Below, piece by piece: positions 25,939-36,250 of a stretch of DNA of 64,000 nucleotides; positions within the stretch are counted from its first letter, which is position 1, and each line of letters opens with the position of its first letter. This stretch comes from Nymphaea colorata (lineage: Eukaryota > Streptophyta > Magnoliopsida > Nymphaeales > Nymphaeaceae). Below the pieces are notes generated by a model that did not search any database, had not been told where the DNA came from, and saw nothing but the letters and a program-made list of their open reading frames with translations. The DNA lies in contig NC_045140.1 in NCBI RefSeq assembly GCF_008831285.2, positions 9,980,505 through 10,044,504 on the forward strand. The letters are read 5' to 3'. The position numbers and the translations under genes were made by a program.

Positions 25939-26681
25939 CCTGAACAGCTTTCCAGCATCTGTGGGAACAGTCTCCGTGTCTCTTTCTTTTCCTCTTTTTG
26001 TCTTCCAGATCTTCAGGCGGTAGGCCAATTTTGGACAGTCGGGTGCTAAAAGCAACTAGGCAAAGGGTCATTAAATGGAGGGAGCACGGCTTATATACTC
26101 AGTTACAGATTTCATCGGAAGAGTAACCGAAAATTTTGATTCTTTGCTATCCTGAGCCAACGGGGCTTCCAGGCCCTCATTTCTTCGCTTGCCTATTTTT
26201 CTTTTTCTTTTTTTCACATGTCATTGATTTTTTCCTTCTTTAGCTATAAATATTTAATCTGGTTATTCATTCCATCATTCCCAATCTTTTCTTTTTCCTT
26301 TTCATTTGGGTTGATTTTGTGCATAAGCATATCGAATAAATCACGTAAAAACAAAAAAACTAAATTATCTAACAGGATCATAAATTGTTGTTTTTTGTTT
26401 GTACAAGTGCCACGGCGGTGGTGTTGCTTAACAAAAAAAAGAAAAAAAAAAGCGTCAAAGCATTCAGTTGCCAGCCAAAATGATGTAGTCAGATATCAAA
26501 ATACTGTGCTTGCTTAAACAAGCTTGAGTCTGTCCGTTTTATAGTTAAAAGGTGAGACATAGTCACTTTCATAAATTTTTGGAGATTGTTTCTTTCTGAA
26601 CTAGTTTAGCGTCTCCCCTTGGCTTTCTACATTTTTTAGGGTAAGCAAGAGGTTAACAACCCTCTTGCCCGAAAATGAGGC
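25938..26681. other. No gene recognised
   Basis: Anonymous; contains pyrimidine-rich stretches and an A-rich tract near 26430. Confidence 0.45.
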
Positions 26682-26792
26682 ATGAAGGTCCTCTTATTCC
26701 CCTTCTTCCTGGGCTTCATTGGCGCTTGGGTGAGCAGTGGTTTGCCTTCAGCTCGACGGAGCATCCTCATTTTTAGCGGCCCAGCAAAATAA
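26682..26792 (+). CDS. Short ORF with signal-peptide-like N-terminus
   Basis: 36 codons beginning MKVLLFPFFLGFIGAWVSSG: one basic residue, a hydrophobic core of about 14 residues, then small residues suited to signal-peptidase cleavage. GTGAGC inside it (after codon 16) is a good donor, so it may instead be the first coding exon of a secreted-protein gene. No downstream exon was identified. Confidence 0.3.
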   Translation: MKVLLFPFFLGFIGAWVSSGLPSARRSILIFSGPAK

Positions 26793-27239
26793 TACTCAAG
26801 AAAATCGAAGCTATGCCACGCTGTTCACACATACTCCACCCCGACCAGCTATTCACCGTCCTTGAGGCTTTGTTTTCTACATCTTTATTTTTTGTTATGG
26901 AAATATTGAATTTCCTCTTCTCTCCAATTCATCGAATGGGAAGAGTTAGGAACTTAGGAGTGATTATTGTATTCGTCACAGCGTTACTAATTAACTCCTG
27001 TGAATTTGCACAGCAATGGAACCATGACAACGAAAAGATAGAGCATATGGAGAGAAATAGGAAAAGTGACTATGTCTCACCTTTTAAGTAAAAGGAAAAG
27101 TGTCGAGCACAAGCTAGGTCTTGGATTATTGAGTGGAGTTTGAACTGACCCTTTAAAGCACAATTTGCGCTTGAGCAGAGCTCGAGCATGACAAGATATG
27201 AGCAGAGTTGGGCTCTAGCCCACTTATGTATAACCACAA
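26793..27239. other. No gene recognised
   Basis: Short ORFs only. Confidence 0.45.
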
Positions 27240-27490
27240 CTAGATTATATGCTATTGGCAACGGCTTTTACCATAGCCAAGAGTCATAATACTGTTGCCA
27301 ATAAACTTACTGGCAACTACTCTTGCCCAAGCGAATAGCTCAGGTTGCCCTTGCCCTTTACAGCATGGGGAAAAGTCATTTTTTAGGCCAAGGGTCATTG
27401 CCAATAACATCATTGGTAACAACTCCTTGAGTTTTTGACAATGGTAGAAGTCATTGCTAAAAGTTCTTTCAGCAGTGATTCCTTCACCGC
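27240..27490. repeat. CACTA-like subterminal repeat field
   Basis: Repeated TTGGCAACGG-, TTGCCAATAA- and GTCATTGCCAA-type motifs in both orientations resemble the subterminal repeats of plant CACTA transposons. No CACTA terminus or transposase was found. Confidence 0.35.
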
Positions 27491-28689
27491 TATAGGTCTG
27501 TTTTTTCGTTTGAAGACAAAACAGTGCTGCTTATATAGCTGGTAAGCCAGTTTTTTCTAATTTGAAAGTAGGATGGTTTCAAATATATAATCTAGATCGA
27601 TACCAACAAAACAGAAACATAGACTACTGAACACTCTATGCATCAGATTTTGGATTAACAAAAATACAGAAGGCAAAACGAACAAAAAAAAAAATCAGAT
27701 TTTTAGGCAATATGCCAGTTAAATTACATGTCATTTCTTGTGAGGGTTGTATTAAAATGTTATCAGAAAATTATTTACAACTTACAACTGTTGCTGTGAA
27801 GATTAAAACATCTCAAAAACATCCACCATCAAGTTATAAATAGTGTATGAGCATCTCTAAGAAAATGACACCTGTCAGTACTCCGTAAAGTTGCTGATCC
27901 CTTTGACAATCGATCGTTTATTAATTGATGCCATTGTCATCACAACTCAGCTCAAGAAAGTATGCCTTCCTAGAAAGAAGACGGTTCTACATTTGTACAC
28001 CACCCATCTTAATTTTCTCAATATGTTCTGTCCCATTTATTCCTCCTAAAATGCATTTTGGATAGAGTGCGATAAGAACATTCCTCTCCGTTTTTAGGCA
28101 ACTTTACTGGCTGTAACTTGATCCTCTGACCTACAGCATCTCACATATAAAATGTAAAATTAATGCATAAGTGAAAAGGAAGCAATGCTCTTGCCATTTC
28201 TGGATACAACATATAAAAGCTACAAAAGCCACAAAGAAAAAAATATACACTAGAAACTCCCCTCTTCACATGAACACTTTGTGGATCAAAGAAAAAAATC
28301 CACTCAAAATCTCAAGCGCATGCATGTTACAGATTGAAAAAAGTAAAATACACAAAAAGCAATAGTGGTTTTTGACACAGAATGCAACTGTAGATATAGG
28401 AGACCCAAATTGGAGACCAACACTCATTAATCATTAACTTGGAATAAATAAACACACTAAAGATCTTGATGAAGGTAAAGAGTTCAATACTAGTGTATGT
28501 GATGCAAGATGGTAGAGATTTGCCTCAGTAGTCATATTTAAAAAACATCGAATACAATTTACAAGACTAACAAAGTGGTAACTGAAAAAAAATGTGGAAA
28601 GGCTAAGATTGGAAATATGAGAACATCCACAATATATTTTTTTTCATGGACAGTGAAATGGAAGAAAGCTCAGCAGAAAAATGTATGAG
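27491..28689. other. No gene recognised
   Basis: AT-rich; no readable domain on either strand. Confidence 0.45.
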
Positions 28690-28830
28690 CATCATAACAA
28701 CAAATTAGAGCTGTCCATTTTCTGATCATTGTCGACCTTGTGGCGTCGAGCTTCTTCAAGCAAATGGTGCATGAATTCTAATGTGTATTTTCCATCACCG
28801 GGAACACATAAATATTTATACTTCCAAAAA
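28690..28830 (-). CDS. Coding-like exon, unknown product
   Basis: On the minus strand an open frame of about 43 codons ends at a TGA and includes PGDGKYTLEFMHHLLEEARR followed by a charged tail. Codon use and composition look genuinely protein-coding, unlike the flanking DNA. It lies about 500 bases downstream, on the same strand, of the ClpP/ClpR pseudogene, but the sequence does not look like a Clp protein. The family was not identified. Confidence 0.35.
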
Positions 28831-29323
28831 CAGAGCTTCTTTAATTGCTACATAAATAAGTAATAACGCTCAAATTAGGCCATCATGCTAATAACTGCAC
28901 AACTTGGAAGCAAGTACAAATCAAGACCGTTAGATATTACTGTACTAAATAACAATGAGTAACTGATATTATTGTACTAAATAACAATGATAATGGTCTA
29001 TGACTAATTTTCAACTGAGACCATACTATGTTATTAAACTACAAAGTCAAAATGATTACAATTAATAAAGAGAATTCAACTTTGACATTTCTTAGCAAGA
29101 ATGGAAAGATTTCTATCATAACATGCCATCCATTTATTAGTTAAAAGCGATTACGGTTAATTAAGAAAATTCAACTTCTTCTTATAAGTTGGGTTTTCTT
29201 AGATTAGCAACAACACTGCGATCCTCTCTCCCTCTTTCATTGCAGAGTACCCATACGAAATTGAATAAGAGTTTTCCTTTCAGCTGGTATTTCTCTACAA
29301 GAAATAAAGTCATCAACTCATAC

Positions 29324-29960
29324 CATGCCTATGATTCCATATTCAACTGCCTCGTTGGGCTGAAATACTTTCGATGCCTTATATCCTCCTCAATCTTCTC
29401 TCGAGATTTACCTATATGTCTTCCATAAAGAGTGACCTTGCAACAAAATTTCAAGGTTTCTTGTGAGTATTTCAAGACTCTCCTATATAAAAAGTTAAAC
29501 TAGCTTATGTAATTAAAAGTTGAACCTTAGTGTAGGCTCATAACTTAAAGTGGGTTCACTAGATTACCACTTTGACCATGAAAGTAGTTAAATTTTTGGA
29601 GTTTTTTACTCAACAATTATAAAATTTTCCCCTATTTAGTGAAACTAGATCAAGTACAAAAAAAAAATCCACTATAAGGATTCAAAAATTAGATAGAAGA
29701 GGAGGGACATAAAGAAGTGGTTATGCACTACTATATAATACATAACAAAGACAGAACAGAAGAAAGGGAAAACAGACATCATAAAAGGGTTTTATACCTC
29801 TTCACCTATGATATGTCCATTATAAAATAAAGAATTCCATCTTCTTACCAATTCATCCTTCACATCTTTAATTTCTTTCATGGAAAGATCAATATCAGTA
29901 GCTTGACCTTAAAACCTTGCAATAGGCTGACAGAGATGAACCAGTACAAGTTCATGTTTC
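29324..29960 (-). pseudogene. ClpP/ClpR-family Clp protease subunit pseudogene
   Basis: Two minus-strand exons are recognisable. The first, about 29849-29960, ends at GTAAG and reads V-H-L-C-Q-P-I-A-R-F-(stop)-G-Q-A-T-D-I-D-L-S. The second, 29324-29436, starts after TTGCAAG and reads LYGRHIGKSREKIEEDI and then K-Y-F-S-P-T, and after a one-base loss A-V-E-Y-G-I-I. This is the C-terminal half of the ClpP fold, most like the plastid-targeted nuclear ClpP/ClpR subunits of the stromal Clp protease. A CAA-to-TAA stop in exon 1 and a frameshift at the S-P-T-E-A position show it is dead. The catalytic region was not found. Confidence 0.72.
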
Positions 29961-30549
29961 ACAATCAAGAGCAAGTTGCATGCGAGGCATTTACATGGAT
30001 GGAACTGGAGAGCTCACAAGAGAAAGGGCCTTAACTAGATTACCTACTTTATAATGTATTGAAAAAGAATCACATACAAATAGGACAAACCTGGTTCTCA
30101 ACATTCAGGTAATTCATGAAAAAGAGAAAAACTTGAAAGGCACATGTAATTTTAATTCCATTTTAATTTTTCTTCTATAATTATTGACTCTATATTGTAT
30201 TGCAATAAAATATTCAAAAGAAAATTAGTGTTGCTAGACTCAATGCCTCTTGAGTCTTCTCAACTCTTTCACGCGAATCGGTGATGACTCTTCAAATATC
30301 ATGTTAAGAACAAAGTTTCCTGCTATTAGTAATACAACTATGTTCAGGAATCCATATCCCCGATAGATTCAGCCTCCTCCCTTACTTAAGGTGATTTATT
30401 CAATTAAAAACAATTTATTTATTCGATAAATAATTTAAGCATGTAGACATAATAAGCCAACTTATTCTTCTACCTTCCATTATCTTCAAGTTGATTTATC
30501 ATTTCCCTGTAGTAATCATCTTCCTTCCTCCACAAGACTGCCCTGTAAG
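29961..30549. other. No gene recognised
   Basis: AT-rich; may include further ClpP-like remnants, but none can be read with confidence. Confidence 0.4.
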
Positions 30550-31030
30550 GGTCCTTTGTGAATATGTCATCCTACCAATCCCATTGGTTAATGGTGCACG
30601 TAAGTATGTATTAACATTGTAGATGTTTCTAGACCTCCCACTATGCTGATCGTGTGAGTAGTGGTGGCCGGCTAATCGTGTGAGAAAGACATGCCATATG
30701 GTGATCGTGTGAGAAAGAAGAACCACCCACTATGCGTGTGAGAAAGAAGCGATGGCTGAACCACCCACCATGCTGATCCACTATGCTGAGTGTGTGAGGA
30801 AGAAGTTTCTAGAAACTGCTGATCATGCAGACGTGAGAAAAGAAGTGCTGATCAGTTCAAGAACCACCCAGTGAGAAGTGTTGTGAGAAAAAGATGCTGA
30901 TCCTGGGATCTCCTTTATCATGTAACGTGTAACTGTAAAATCCCTGCTTGGTGTATCAAAGGACATGCACATAACAATGAAAAATCATGAAAAACAAGAA
31001 GTTTTCTTCCAATCTTCAATTTTCTCTTTA
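30550..31030 (+). repeat. Probable 5' LTR of truncated Copia
   Basis: Lies directly before the tRNA primer site at 31031. It contains several short direct repeats of GTGTGAGAAAGAAG and CCACTATGCTGATC between 30650 and 30900. The 5' boundary is unclear and no matching 3' LTR was found. Confidence 0.4.
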
Positions 31031-31042
31031 TGGTATCAAAGC
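31031..31042 (+). other. Primer binding site, tRNA-iMet type
   Basis: TGGTATCAAAGC differs by one base from the usual plant Copia site complementary to the 3' end of initiator tRNA-Met. It is 23 bases before the gag ATG. Confidence 0.8.
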
Positions 31043-31065
31043 ATTTGTAAAGAAAGGTCCCACCC

Positions 31066-32280
31066 ATGGCTTCTCCCATTGCTCACATCACCTCAAACCA
31101 GAAGTTTCCTTACCCATCTACATTGAATGTAGCTAATTTCATTTCCATTAAGCTTTCTTAGACAAACTTCGTCCTATGGAAAACACTAGTACTTTGCCTT
31201 ATTGAAAGTCAAGACTTGCAAGGGTTCATCAGCAGAGAAATCGCTGCACCAGATCAATTCATTATTACTAGTAGCAATCAACAAATCAATCTAGACTACC
31301 TGCAATGGAAGAATTCAGATCGACTCCTACGTGGATGGATCAGAGGTACGCTCTCAGAGGATGTTCTAGGCTTGGTCGTTCGATTGGAAACAACACAACA
31401 AGTGTGGAAAACACTTGAAGAAGCTTATGCACTGGATTCCCAAGAAAGGGAATGTTGCTTGCTGCAAAAGTTGTAGATGCATAAAAAAAAATGAATATGG
31501 CGGATTACATCTGAATCTTCAAAAGCACATGTGATGAACTTCAGGCGATTGGAAAACCGGTAAATGATCACACCAAGGTTTTCCTTCTTTTGAATGGATT
31601 GGGACCAGAATATGAATCCTTCATCACATCCATGTTGAAGCCCCCAATTCCATCTTATAAGGAGGTCGTCCCACTACTCCAAAGTGACGAAACAATGAAG
31701 CAACTCAATGGACAAGAAGAAAACGCTCAGCATCAATCTGTTTTCTACACTCAAAGATCTGGATTCAATAGCAATCATAGAGGAAGAGGAAAACCAACAT
31801 TCTCTTCTCACGTAAGGGGGTTTTACCCGTACAACCGAGGGCAACAAGAAAAACTTGGGAACCTGAACCAGGCATCATCAAACCAAATAGGTGCTCAACA
31901 AAAATCTTAGGACAATAAAGGCAAAGCTACAACAAACAAAGAAAAAGGTATTACTTGTCAGATCTGCTTTAAACCCAATCACTCTGCCCTCAGAAGTTGA
32001 TTCAGGTATAACGATGCCTATAAGGCATAAAATGCTATTGAGGCATTGGCAGTAGTAACTATGGCTGATAACCAAGATTAGGCTTGGTTTCCAGACTCTG
32101 GAGCAACATCGCACGTTACCTCAAACCCAGGCATGCTTGATAACTTATCTAGATACAAAGGAAAAGATAGTGTACTCGTTGGTAATGGAAATGCTCTTAA
32201 GATCACTCATGTTGGCGATACTAAAATTAGTTCAAAGAACAATGAATTAGAGTTAATAAATGTGTTAGTTGCTCCTATAT
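31066..32280 (+). pseudogene. Truncated Copia: gag and start of protease
   Basis: From the ATG at 31066 the frame reads as a UBN2-type Copia gag, interrupted by a TAG near 31156 and another stop at about 31474. It resumes at 31590 (M-N-G-L-G-P-E-Y-E-S-F), passes a basic linker, a zinc-knuckle relic (C-Q-I-C-F-K-P-N-H) near 31957 and a protease block (DSGATSHVTSNPGMLDNLS) near 32095. Similarity stops at about 32280, in a short (TA)n, so integrase, RT and the 3' LTR are missing. Confidence 0.85.
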
Positions 32281-32529
32281 ATATATATAGAAGCTTCCGG
32301 CCATGCAGAGCTCCAGACGTGAATAAACAAACTGCTGGATGCAACCGGATCCAATGCATAGAGCAGTTTGCTGTGAGAAAGGCAAGTGGATTTTGGATGG
32401 AGACTCCAAGGATCCTTCTAATGATGTTAAGTTGGATATGTTCTAAGTATGAATTTGGCCCTACACAAGATCTGATCAAACTGCAGCATCTACAACAAGC
32501 ACACCCATATGTACGTACATACATACACA

Positions 32530-33469
32530 TTTACATATAGGTTCAGAAGTACCTCACAATAAGTCTAATGTGATAATGTCAATCTACCTTTTTGTAGATT
32601 CTAAATTTGATTGGATCAGATATTGAATATGTATAGAACTGCTTATTATGGACTGTATTTGACACGACAACTAATACTATGTATAAATTATAGAATTTTG
32701 ATCTTGTCTGATATTCTTTAGAGAGAGAGAGAGAGAGAGAGAGATCAATGTTAGGTTTAAAGTCCGTCATCTTTCAAATGCTTGAACACATAAATATTGG
32801 CTTTAATTTTATTGCCATCTCAAAACGCATGCCAATTAACTGATTAACAGGGAACTGGCCATGCAACTTCAAGGAAATTAGTATCAATGCAAGTTAATCA
32901 ACCCATGCACCAAATGCCTATACTAATTTCCCAAGACCCTCATCATCTTCCCATTTCAACTGCAGGCATGCGTGAAATGACAACTCCAGTTTCCAGGAAA
33001 GGGTTACGGATTTGTCTCAGCAATAATCTATATCCACATTAAGGCCGGAACATGTTAACTAATTTCGCAGGGCCGTCGACTTCCAACTTCTCCATTCATG
33101 AAATGACAACCACATTTTTCCTGAAAATGCTAGGAAGTTACCATGTCCACAAAATGCAGTTTAGAGATTATCATCTGTAGTTTCATGCACGAAACACCGA
33201 AGAAACTTCGAAAACACGTGAGCTGATTTTCACAGAAAGTGGTTGTGGAATATTACGATCATCATCTCCAATGTCTCTGATCGGTCGTCATTTTTCAATT
33301 TCCATGATCGGCATTTCCACGTGCTTTCCTGTCGTAGCATTCATGCAAGCAAGTGAAGGTTTGACCTGAAATCCTTCTCCACACTTTCCCTACTCTCCCT
33401 CTCTCTCTCTCTCTCTTTTCATACACACACACACAATGTTGCAAGAGGTATGTGGCTTGATTTATTTTA
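32530..33469 (+). repeat. Duplicated segment, copy 1, left part
   Basis: Collinear with 46983-47943 over its whole length, apart from substitutions, small indels and a private (GA)n tract; a partial third copy lies at about 59045-59330. Its continuation is at 40349, on the far side of a Copia insertion. The segment carries CT-rich leader-like sequence near 33395-33420 and may be a promoter/5' UTR region of the gene family seen at 51-63 kb. Confidence 0.85.
32721..32744. repeat. (GA)12 microsatellite
   Basis: Present in copy 1 of the duplicated segment; the same place in copy 2 (about 47195-47208) is only a short purine-rich stretch. Confidence 0.9.
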
Positions 33470-33624
33470 TGTAAAGTTCATTTAGTGGGCCGGCATATGT
33501 CAATGAGAAATTTCAGACATTATGGCAGTCTTAATGTACATATCCGATCAAGTGCTTGCATTTTGGGATATCACGTCATTTAATATGGTATGGGGTATTT
33601 TTATAATATATGGATACCCGTATG

Positions 33625-33661
33625 CAATTACGGATTCTTTGACGAGTTGAATCCGTAATTG
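33625..33661. promoter_or_regulatory. U3 palindrome next to TATA box
   Basis: CAATTACGGATTC, an 11-base loop, then GAATCCGTAATTG: a perfect 13-bp inverted repeat ending 7 bases before the TATA box. The same pair of arms, less perfect, occurs in the 3' LTR and in both LTRs of the second element. Confidence 0.8.
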
Positions 33662-33668
33662 CTCATAA

Positions 33669-33676
33669 TATAAAAG
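33669..33676 (+). promoter_or_regulatory. LTR TATA box
   Basis: TATAAAAG in the 5' LTR; the 3' LTR has the same box at 40081-40088. Confidence 0.7.
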
Positions 33677-33920
33677 CGTAGTGGTCCTTGGGGTCGTGCA
33701 GTAAAGAGAGTTGAAACATCACTTTCTAAAGTTGTCTCTTCCCCATCTGAGAGAAACCGCACGTGCTCCGCACAGACTCTGGAAGATCCTACTGCGATCT
33801 CACCATCCGGTTGTTCAGATAGATTCAGGTACGCTTCTGCTTTAGCGATTGAGCATGAACGAGATCCTTCTTTAGGGCATATTCTTTTGTTTGTATATGC
33901 ATTAGGAAATCTCCATCAAT

Positions 33921-33932
33921 TGGCATCAGAGC
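33921..33932 (+). other. Primer binding site, tRNA-iMet type
   Basis: TGGCATCAGAGC, two bases after the 5' LTR; one mismatch to the usual TGGTATCAGAGC. Confidence 0.9.
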
Positions 33933-33933
33933 C

Positions 33934-35415
33934 TATGTTTATTCTTAAATCATTGGTTTTTTGGGTTAGTTGTTGGTGCATCCGCACAATTTTTTGGATG
34001 AATTTGTGTGTTTGCTCTCTGATCGGATCGGCGGTGGCTATCATTGGACAGAAGAAAGGCTTTTGGGCCTTCTTTCTCTCTGTCGAACGACAGCCACAAC
34101 AATCAATCGTAGTCCCTTTCCCATTCTCTGTTGCACGCCTTGGAAGGCTAGAGAGGAAGGCGGGGAAGGAGCAATGGGCAGTGTAACTTCTCCCCTGCCC
34201 CTTTCCTTGCCCCTCTAAGGAAAAGCACTGCCTCTTCCTCCTCCAATGACAGTCGTGGCAGAGTCACAAACTGGTGGGATCGGAGAGGGATGGACGATAG
34301 GAGGAGGTTGGCAACGACTTAAGGGAGAGCGGCACCATCGGTCCTCTCCATGGAGACGTTGGGCGATGGAAGCCATTAGGCTTCCATTGCAGCCACAAAA
34401 GGGGAAGGGGACGGTCGGATTCCGCCTATTTTGGCGGGCGACGGCTGGCTTCCGGCCGTCCTGGCGCGACCCGCCAATAGCCACCCACGTTGTTGCGTGG
34501 CCTGCCAATGGAGTTCCACCATTCGCCTACCGTTCGGCAGGCAAGCGGTGGAGCCACTGCCTGAAACCGCTTGCGTGGTAGGCGGACGGACCCGGGTCGG
34601 GTCAGACATGTTCATTGGGTTCTGAAACTGATTCAGTCTATTTTTTATCGGTTCGTCCAATTTTTAATCTGGTTCAGTCCTATTTAGGGCCATGTGGGTG
34701 TTTTAGTTGCGGTTTAAGAACGATACGGGCCATTTTAAGGTCGATTCAATAGTTCTTGACCCACTTAAGAACAATTTTGGTACCGGTTTATAAAATTTTG
34801 GACTCTTTTGGGTCTATTCATTAAACCATTTGGTTTTGGATTCAATGTAAGGCAAATTTGTATGTAATTTTTTTTCTTTAATATATGTATCATGTTTTGC
34901 ATGTTATTAAAATTGTAAGTGTACCTTAGATGAATATTTGGACTATGAATTTGATCTTTGGTCATGTCTATTGTTTGAAATGAGTAATGTAATACTTTAT
35001 GTCGCCAAAGTGATCTCTGTTGTATGAATTTGCTTGTTTTAAACATTAGATGATAGTATACTTAATCCATGTGAGTAATGATCAACCCAAAAGAGGATTG
35101 TTGCTTGGTCAGGTTTAAGTATACAGGGTAATAAATATGTGGTAATTTTCAGGTTTCTATATGAATAGTGAGTCAATCCAAAGATGGGCTCGTTATTTGA
35201 CAAGGGTAATTATCTATATTCATTATTGACCAAGAATATCACTTGCAGTTAATATTTCAATCCAAAGATTGGATATTAATGTTGCACTAGTACTTTGTGA
35301 TGAGATTTGGACCATTGTATTTAAATTCATTTACATTTGTTATTTTACCTATGTACATGTATTGGTTGTGAGCATGTTTGGTATTTTTGTTCTTTGTACA
35401 GCGAGTTCTACTTCC
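33934..35415 (+). other. Long untranslated leader of element 1
   Basis: About 1.5 kb between the primer site and gag. It includes a GC-rich island (about 34080-34600) that is alien to the AT-rich rest of the element and is shared with the second element. Short ORFs over it (for example 34246-34581) are not conserved as proteins. The leader ends with TTGTTCTTTGTACAG at about 35387-35401, an acceptor-like site kept in both elements, so the leader may be spliced. Confidence 0.6.
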
Positions 35416-36250
35416 ATGATATCTGCAAACTTGAGTACTATTCCTGAGTTAAATTGTTCAAATTTTAAGGATTGGAAAGAAACTGTTATGATTGTCCTGG
35501 GTTGCATGGATTTATACCTTGCATTTAGGGAGTCATCCCCACCTCAGTTAACAGATGAAAGTTCTCATGAAAATAAGCAGAACTTTGAATGGCGGGAGTG
35601 CTCAAATCGTATGTGTCTAATGATAATAAAGAAATCAATCCCAAAAAACTTTAGGGGCTCAATTACTGAAAAGGCTAGTGTCAAGGCGTTCCTCGAAAAA
35701 ATTGAAAAGCGTTTTGCTAAAAACGAAAAGGCTGAAACAAGTACTATTTTGAGTAAACTTGTGATGCTGAAATATAAAGGCAATGAGAACATACAGGAGC
35801 ACATTATGAAAATGTCTCATCTTCCTTCAAAACTACAGGCACTAGATCTGAAGTTACCTGAAGACTTCATAGTGCATATGGTTCTCCTTTCTCTTCCACC
35901 ATAATATGGACAGTTTAAAATTAGTTATAACTGTTAGAAGGAGAAATGGACTCTTAATGAGCTCATTTGGCACTGTGTTGACGAAGAGGAGAGAATGAAA
36001 CATGATAAGATAGAAAGTGTTCATTTGGCAACTATGTCTAACAGTAAGAAAAGAAAGACTATTATGGAAGTTGCAGTTGATCATTCATCCATTAAAAAAT
36101 AAAAGAAGCATAAGGAAGGCAAATCAGACTGTTTCTTTTGCAAGGGTGAATGTCATATGAAGAAGGATTGTACCAAGTATCACGTATGACATGAAAGGAA
36201 ATGTACGCTTTTCACTTTGGTTTGTTCTGAGGTTAATTTAATTTTAGTAC
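35416..36250 (+). pseudogene. Copia gag of element 1
   Basis: From the ATG at 35416 the frame reads S-T-I-P-E-L-N-x-S-N-F-K-D-W-K-E-T, the gag N-terminus, and stays open to a TAA at 35902-35904. The same frame then continues through further stops. A CCHC zinc knuckle (CFFCKGECHMKKDC) lies near 36130. Gag would form the virus-like particle and bind element RNA. At least three in-frame stops make it non-functional. Confidence 0.9.

Larger units (their letters stand above)
33470..33918 (+). repeat. 5' LTR of element 1
   Basis: Starts TGTAAAG and ends CCATCA, the TG...CA form. It is 449 bases, against 467 for the 3' LTR. Substitutions are numerous, clearly more than in the LTR pair of the second element, so this is the older insertion. 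Confidence 0.95.
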
